Shown here: in pieces, positions 61,193 to 64,000 of the stretch
Position numbering within the stretch: the first letter of the stretch is position 1
Layout: each line of letters starts with the position of its first letter
Assembly: GCA_020796225.1 (NCBI GenBank)
Contig: CM036754.1
Span: 67,882,000 to 67,945,999, forward strand
Direction: 5' to 3'
DNA: 64,000 nt
Origin: Arion vulgaris
Taxonomy: Eukaryota; Mollusca; Gastropoda; Stylommatophora; Arionidae
The notes under the pieces: generated by a model
The model's input: the letters and a program-made list of their open reading frames with translations, nothing else
What the model was told of the DNA's origin: nothing
Database searches by the model: none
Program-made: the position numbers and the translations under genes

Positions 61193-61412
61193 AATAGGCT
61201 AGATGTGTGGTCAGGGACATAGCTAGATGTGTGGTCAGGGACATAGCTAGATGTGTGGTCAGTGACATAGCTAGATGTGTGGTCAGGGACATAGCTAGAT
61301 GTGTGGTCAGGGTCATAGCTAGACGTGTGATCAGGGACATAGCTAGACGTGTGATCAGGGATATAGATAGAGGTGTGACCAGGGACATAGCTAAATGTGT
61401 GGTCAGGGACAT
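61193..61412. repeat. 24-bp minisatellite, 9 copies
   Basis: The unit is agctagatgtgtggtcaggg plus acat; 24 bp keeps frames open on both strands (VRDIARCV on plus). 61413-61760 shows only an AGCAAGCAAGCAAGC run. Confidence 0.95.
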
Positions 61413-61765
61413 AGAGTTCTCAAAGTTCCATCAACTTCTGCAGGTTGTAGGTAACCACTTTCAGCTGTATCTTATTTGTCTATTCTTTTTTCTCTGGACT
61501 TAAACTAGACTTTGATTATTGTTAACTTTCTCAACTGTCTGTCTCACGACACACATACATATAAGCACAGTCAAGGCATACATATATTATGTGACAAGTT
61601 ATTCTCAAACGCTGATGGGAAGGGAGAAAGTGTGTATATGTGAATGAAAGTGCAGATAACAGTCACTGTAGCAGCAACAGCGGCAGCAAGCAAGCAAGCA
61701 GCTACAACATTAAACCCTAACTTTGTCTGTGGCTATGCAACAGTAAATCTGTCAACAAATATTCA

Positions 61766-62096
61766 GGGGGACTGCCTAGAGTAGTTGATAGTAGCTCGGC
61801 CTGCTAGCTGTGAGACGCCTCATAGCTCGGGTTCGAACCTACTGTCCGGCATTTGTTCGAGTTCCTTGGTCTTACTCAGGACGATAACATGAGTACCTCT
61901 GAAGTCGGAGAAAATCTGCCTGTATGGCGAGGAATACTAATTACGAGTACATTGAGCACACGGCTGCCAGTGTAAAGTAATTTACAATGTACGCGTTGCT
62001 GCCATTGTAAGAAATTGGAAAAACAGATTTTCACGCAAAAATCAGTTTCAGAGATGAAACTTCGTCTGAGTTGAAAGCGGACGAAAAAAAAAAAAA
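61766..62096 (+). mobile_element. tRNA-derived SINE-E, copy 2, with 9-bp target duplication
   Basis: Nearly identical to 51850-52184 from 'gactgcctagagtagttgat' to the 16-A tail. Flanks are AAATATTCA at 61757-61765 and 62097-62105. Confidence 0.9.
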
Positions 62097-62105
62097 AAAT
62101 ATTCA

Positions 62106-62540
62106 CAAACATTGTCCAGCTTCCTCTAGATTTCAAGCTTGAAGAAACTCATTCATATTTCATATTAAGGAGCAATCAAAGGTACAATATATGCAATATT
62201 TCCTGTGCAGAAAACATATCTGATACGTTCAGATTGTGATCATTTTCAACTCAATAATGTCCAACATACACATAGTAATATCAACCATATTGGAAATTAT
62301 TTCTTTTACATCTTGTGTGTGTGTATGTGTGGGTATGAACGGTTTTTCATTCTCTCCCTCCCCAACGCTCATATCACATAAATCACACCTTAATTAACTT
62401 CCTAAAATACACACACACACACACTAAAACCATGTTTTTTAAAACATTCATTTTTGTATTTAGAATCAAATTTGTAATGAGGACGCACTAACACTAAATC
62501 ATTTATAACTTGCTGATGTGAAGCACACAGCAGAGCCACT
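62106..62540. other. No feature recognised
   Basis: Contains TG- and AC-rich microsatellites (62318-62333, 62408-62424). No coding signal. Confidence 0.5.
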
Positions 62541-62574
62541 ATCGCTTCTCGGCCTTTTGGATAAGATCAAAGTG
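62541..62574 (+). ncRNA. U2 snRNA 5' fragment (pseudogene)
   Basis: ATCGCTTCTCGGCCTTTTGG, then ATAAGATCAAAGTG, matches the start of U2 snRNA (..GGCTAAGATCAAGTG) with one substitution and one extra A. The branch-point recognition sequence and everything after are absent. It is not a functional gene; it may be the head of a composite retro-copy. Confidence 0.8.
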
Positions 62575-62884
62575 CACTTGAAAGCGGTCAAAGGATGGGA
62601 GCCTTCATAGAGCAAATAGGCAACTAAACCAAATTTTAAAATTCCGAGAAGCTATTATTCGAAAGTATGATGGCGCTCGTAATTTTAGATGTTTAAAACG
62701 TCACTAGGTACCAGCCCTACCTCCCACCCCTCTTCTTCTGCCATGTTTAGTTGTCTGTCTATGTTCATGTCAGACAGCCGTCAAGTGGATGTCGTCTATC
62801 AGTAGATGAGACACAGGGTTCCTGATAACAAAGTTGATATCACGCTTCGCTAGTGACCCTTTGCCGTGAAAACTACAGGATTGC

Positions 62885-63065
62885 TCTCTCCCCCTCCACC
62901 GCCCAACAAAAAAATTATGTGTGCACACGGTGTGAGGTTGGACTACATGAGAGCCTGCTCCTTTACTGGATGATCTAGACTACAAGTACCTCTGAAATCG
63001 GAGTAAGTTTCGTCTGGATGACGAGGGACACTAATGATACCCAAAGCTATCCTTCACGCACAAAT
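62885..63065 (+). mobile_element. SINE-H 3' part
   Basis: 'gaggttggactacatgagag', 'ctacaagtacctctgaaatc' and 'gatgacgagggacactaatg' match 18796-19005 and, inverted, 41880-42090. 62575-62884 and 63066-63550 hold no other recognised feature except GAGAGA runs. Confidence 0.7.
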
Positions 63066-63551
63066 CAGTGAGAGGTGTCACATTATGCGCCATGACCACG
63101 CATGAGTTCATAGCGGGGCAAACCAAACAGAGACACTAAGTAAGTATTCTCATTACTACTGACCTCGACATTTGGTGTTTTTCACTTCGCTGACTAGGAA
63201 TACAGGCATGTCCACCATTACTCACGACATAAAAGAGGGGGAGTGGATGAAGAACATAGTGAGAGGTGCAGAGAGATAAAGAGAGAGATAGAGAAAGAAC
63301 ATATTGTTAGGTGCAGAAATATAAAGAGAGAGAGAGAGTGAGGCGCACAAAAAGACAATATCAACACTGTTTAGCAGAAAAATGCGCTGCCAAGGACAAA
63401 CATATTGAAAAGCAGCACAACAGACAGTGGTAATAACACTGGATGTGAGGAGACAGACTGGAATAATAACACTGGAAGGAGGAGACAGACAGACAGAGAT
63501 AACAATGAAAGATCCACATATAGAAAGCTAATGTTTCTATTTGTTTATCAG

Positions 63552-63734
63552 AGAATGGAGTTATTACAGCCAAGAGAAACATTTATGCAGTGTGCGGCCA
63601 AGTCCAGTCCTAGAACAGCACCTCGGAGACGTGAACTCATAGACAGCGTAGTTGAGCTCAGCCATATACTACGACAATGTGTTTCAAGTGAGAAAGTTGG
63701 TAGTAAACAAGCTAGGTCTGGGATGCTGAGCCAT
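63552..63734 (+). CDS. Possible internal exon of an unknown gene
   Basis: A pyrimidine-rich acceptor (tttctatttgtttatcag|AGA) and a consensus donor (CAT|gtaagc) bound exactly 61 codons, phase 0 at both ends: RMELLQPRETFMQCAAKSSP, RTAPRRRELIDSVVELSHIL, RQCVSSEKVGSKQARSGMLS. Composition is less AT-rich than the surroundings, and the open frame continues on both sides. I recognise no family. It lies on the strand opposite the kinase gene, upstream of the first exon visible here. Confidence 0.35.
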
Positions 63735-63847
63735 GTAAGCCCTTCCCCCACACTTGGACCGAAACACAAAGATATTCATTGGTTTAGCCCGCGCTCATTT
63801 ACAATTAGTTATTTAAGGGAGAAATATATGTATGTATGTGTATATAT

Positions 63848-64000
63848 ATTTGGGAATGCTCAGAGTCAGCAGTAGACGACTAAGATGGTTGGGGCATGTG
63901 AGAAGAATGGAAACTTATCGCATACCAAAACAAATGTTCTGTGAACTTTCGGAGGAGAGAGGACCAGGGCAGACCACCTGCTCAGATATAAAGATGTCTG
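63848..64000 (+). mobile_element. LINE remnant, cut by window end
   Basis: The plus strand reads RRLRWLGHVRRMETYRIPKQ, then MFCELSEERG, the ..RRLRWxGHVxRMxxxRxPKQ.. post-thumb segment of a LINE. Confidence 0.8.

Noticed and set aside
62541..62730. A functional U2 snRNA gene
   Set aside because: Homology stops after 34 bases, so the branch-site pairing region and Sm site are missing.

Overview
The window is animal DNA: multi-exon coding with GT-AG introns, tRNA-derived SINEs with poly-A tails, several LINE families, cut-and-paste transposons and very many minisatellites. The best guess is a mollusc, probably a gastropod snail. The basis is the I-type LINEs with an RNase H domain, which look like those of planorbid snails, but this is recognition by eye and no search was run.

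One host gene dominates. On the minus strand, thirteen exons between 60974 and 13045 encode a GRK2/GRK3-type (beta-adrenergic receptor kinase) G-protein-coupled receptor kinase: end of the RGS-homology domain, the kinase domain with all its key motifs, the RGS-homology return helices, a two-exon PH domain and the C-terminal tail with its stop codon. The first exons lie beyond base 64000. One short exon between 60913 and 50782 was not found intact. Three consecutive exons (34445-34604, 32008-32169, 18006-18159) together need five single-base gaps filled to stay in frame, all in A or G runs. A second possible exon, of unknown family, is on the plus strand at 63552-63734.

Everything else is repeat. 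Left flank (1-13000): LINE and SINE remnants, a 34-bp minisatellite, two hAT-like elements (one with a perfect 8-bp target duplication) and a Kolobok-like TTAA element. Introns of the kinase gene (13234-60912): at least eight SINE families, about twenty LINE pieces, two copies of a long-armed TTAA foldback element (one invaded by a mariner, the other by a second TTAA element, so each copy shows the other's empty site), and about twenty tandem arrays, the largest 6.2 kb (52550-58740).

The most unusual pattern is that many tandem duplications and arrays were seeded exactly at exon-intron borders of the kinase gene. Six exon edges of five exons have been copied together with their splice site, once (60913, 41564, 37253), twice (34445) or many times (41352, 37697). 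The 6.2-kb array read in gene sense is a string of pyrimidine tracts ending in ACAG, and it may descend from the edge of the missing exon. The intron sequence is thus full of decoy splice sites made from the gene's own borders.
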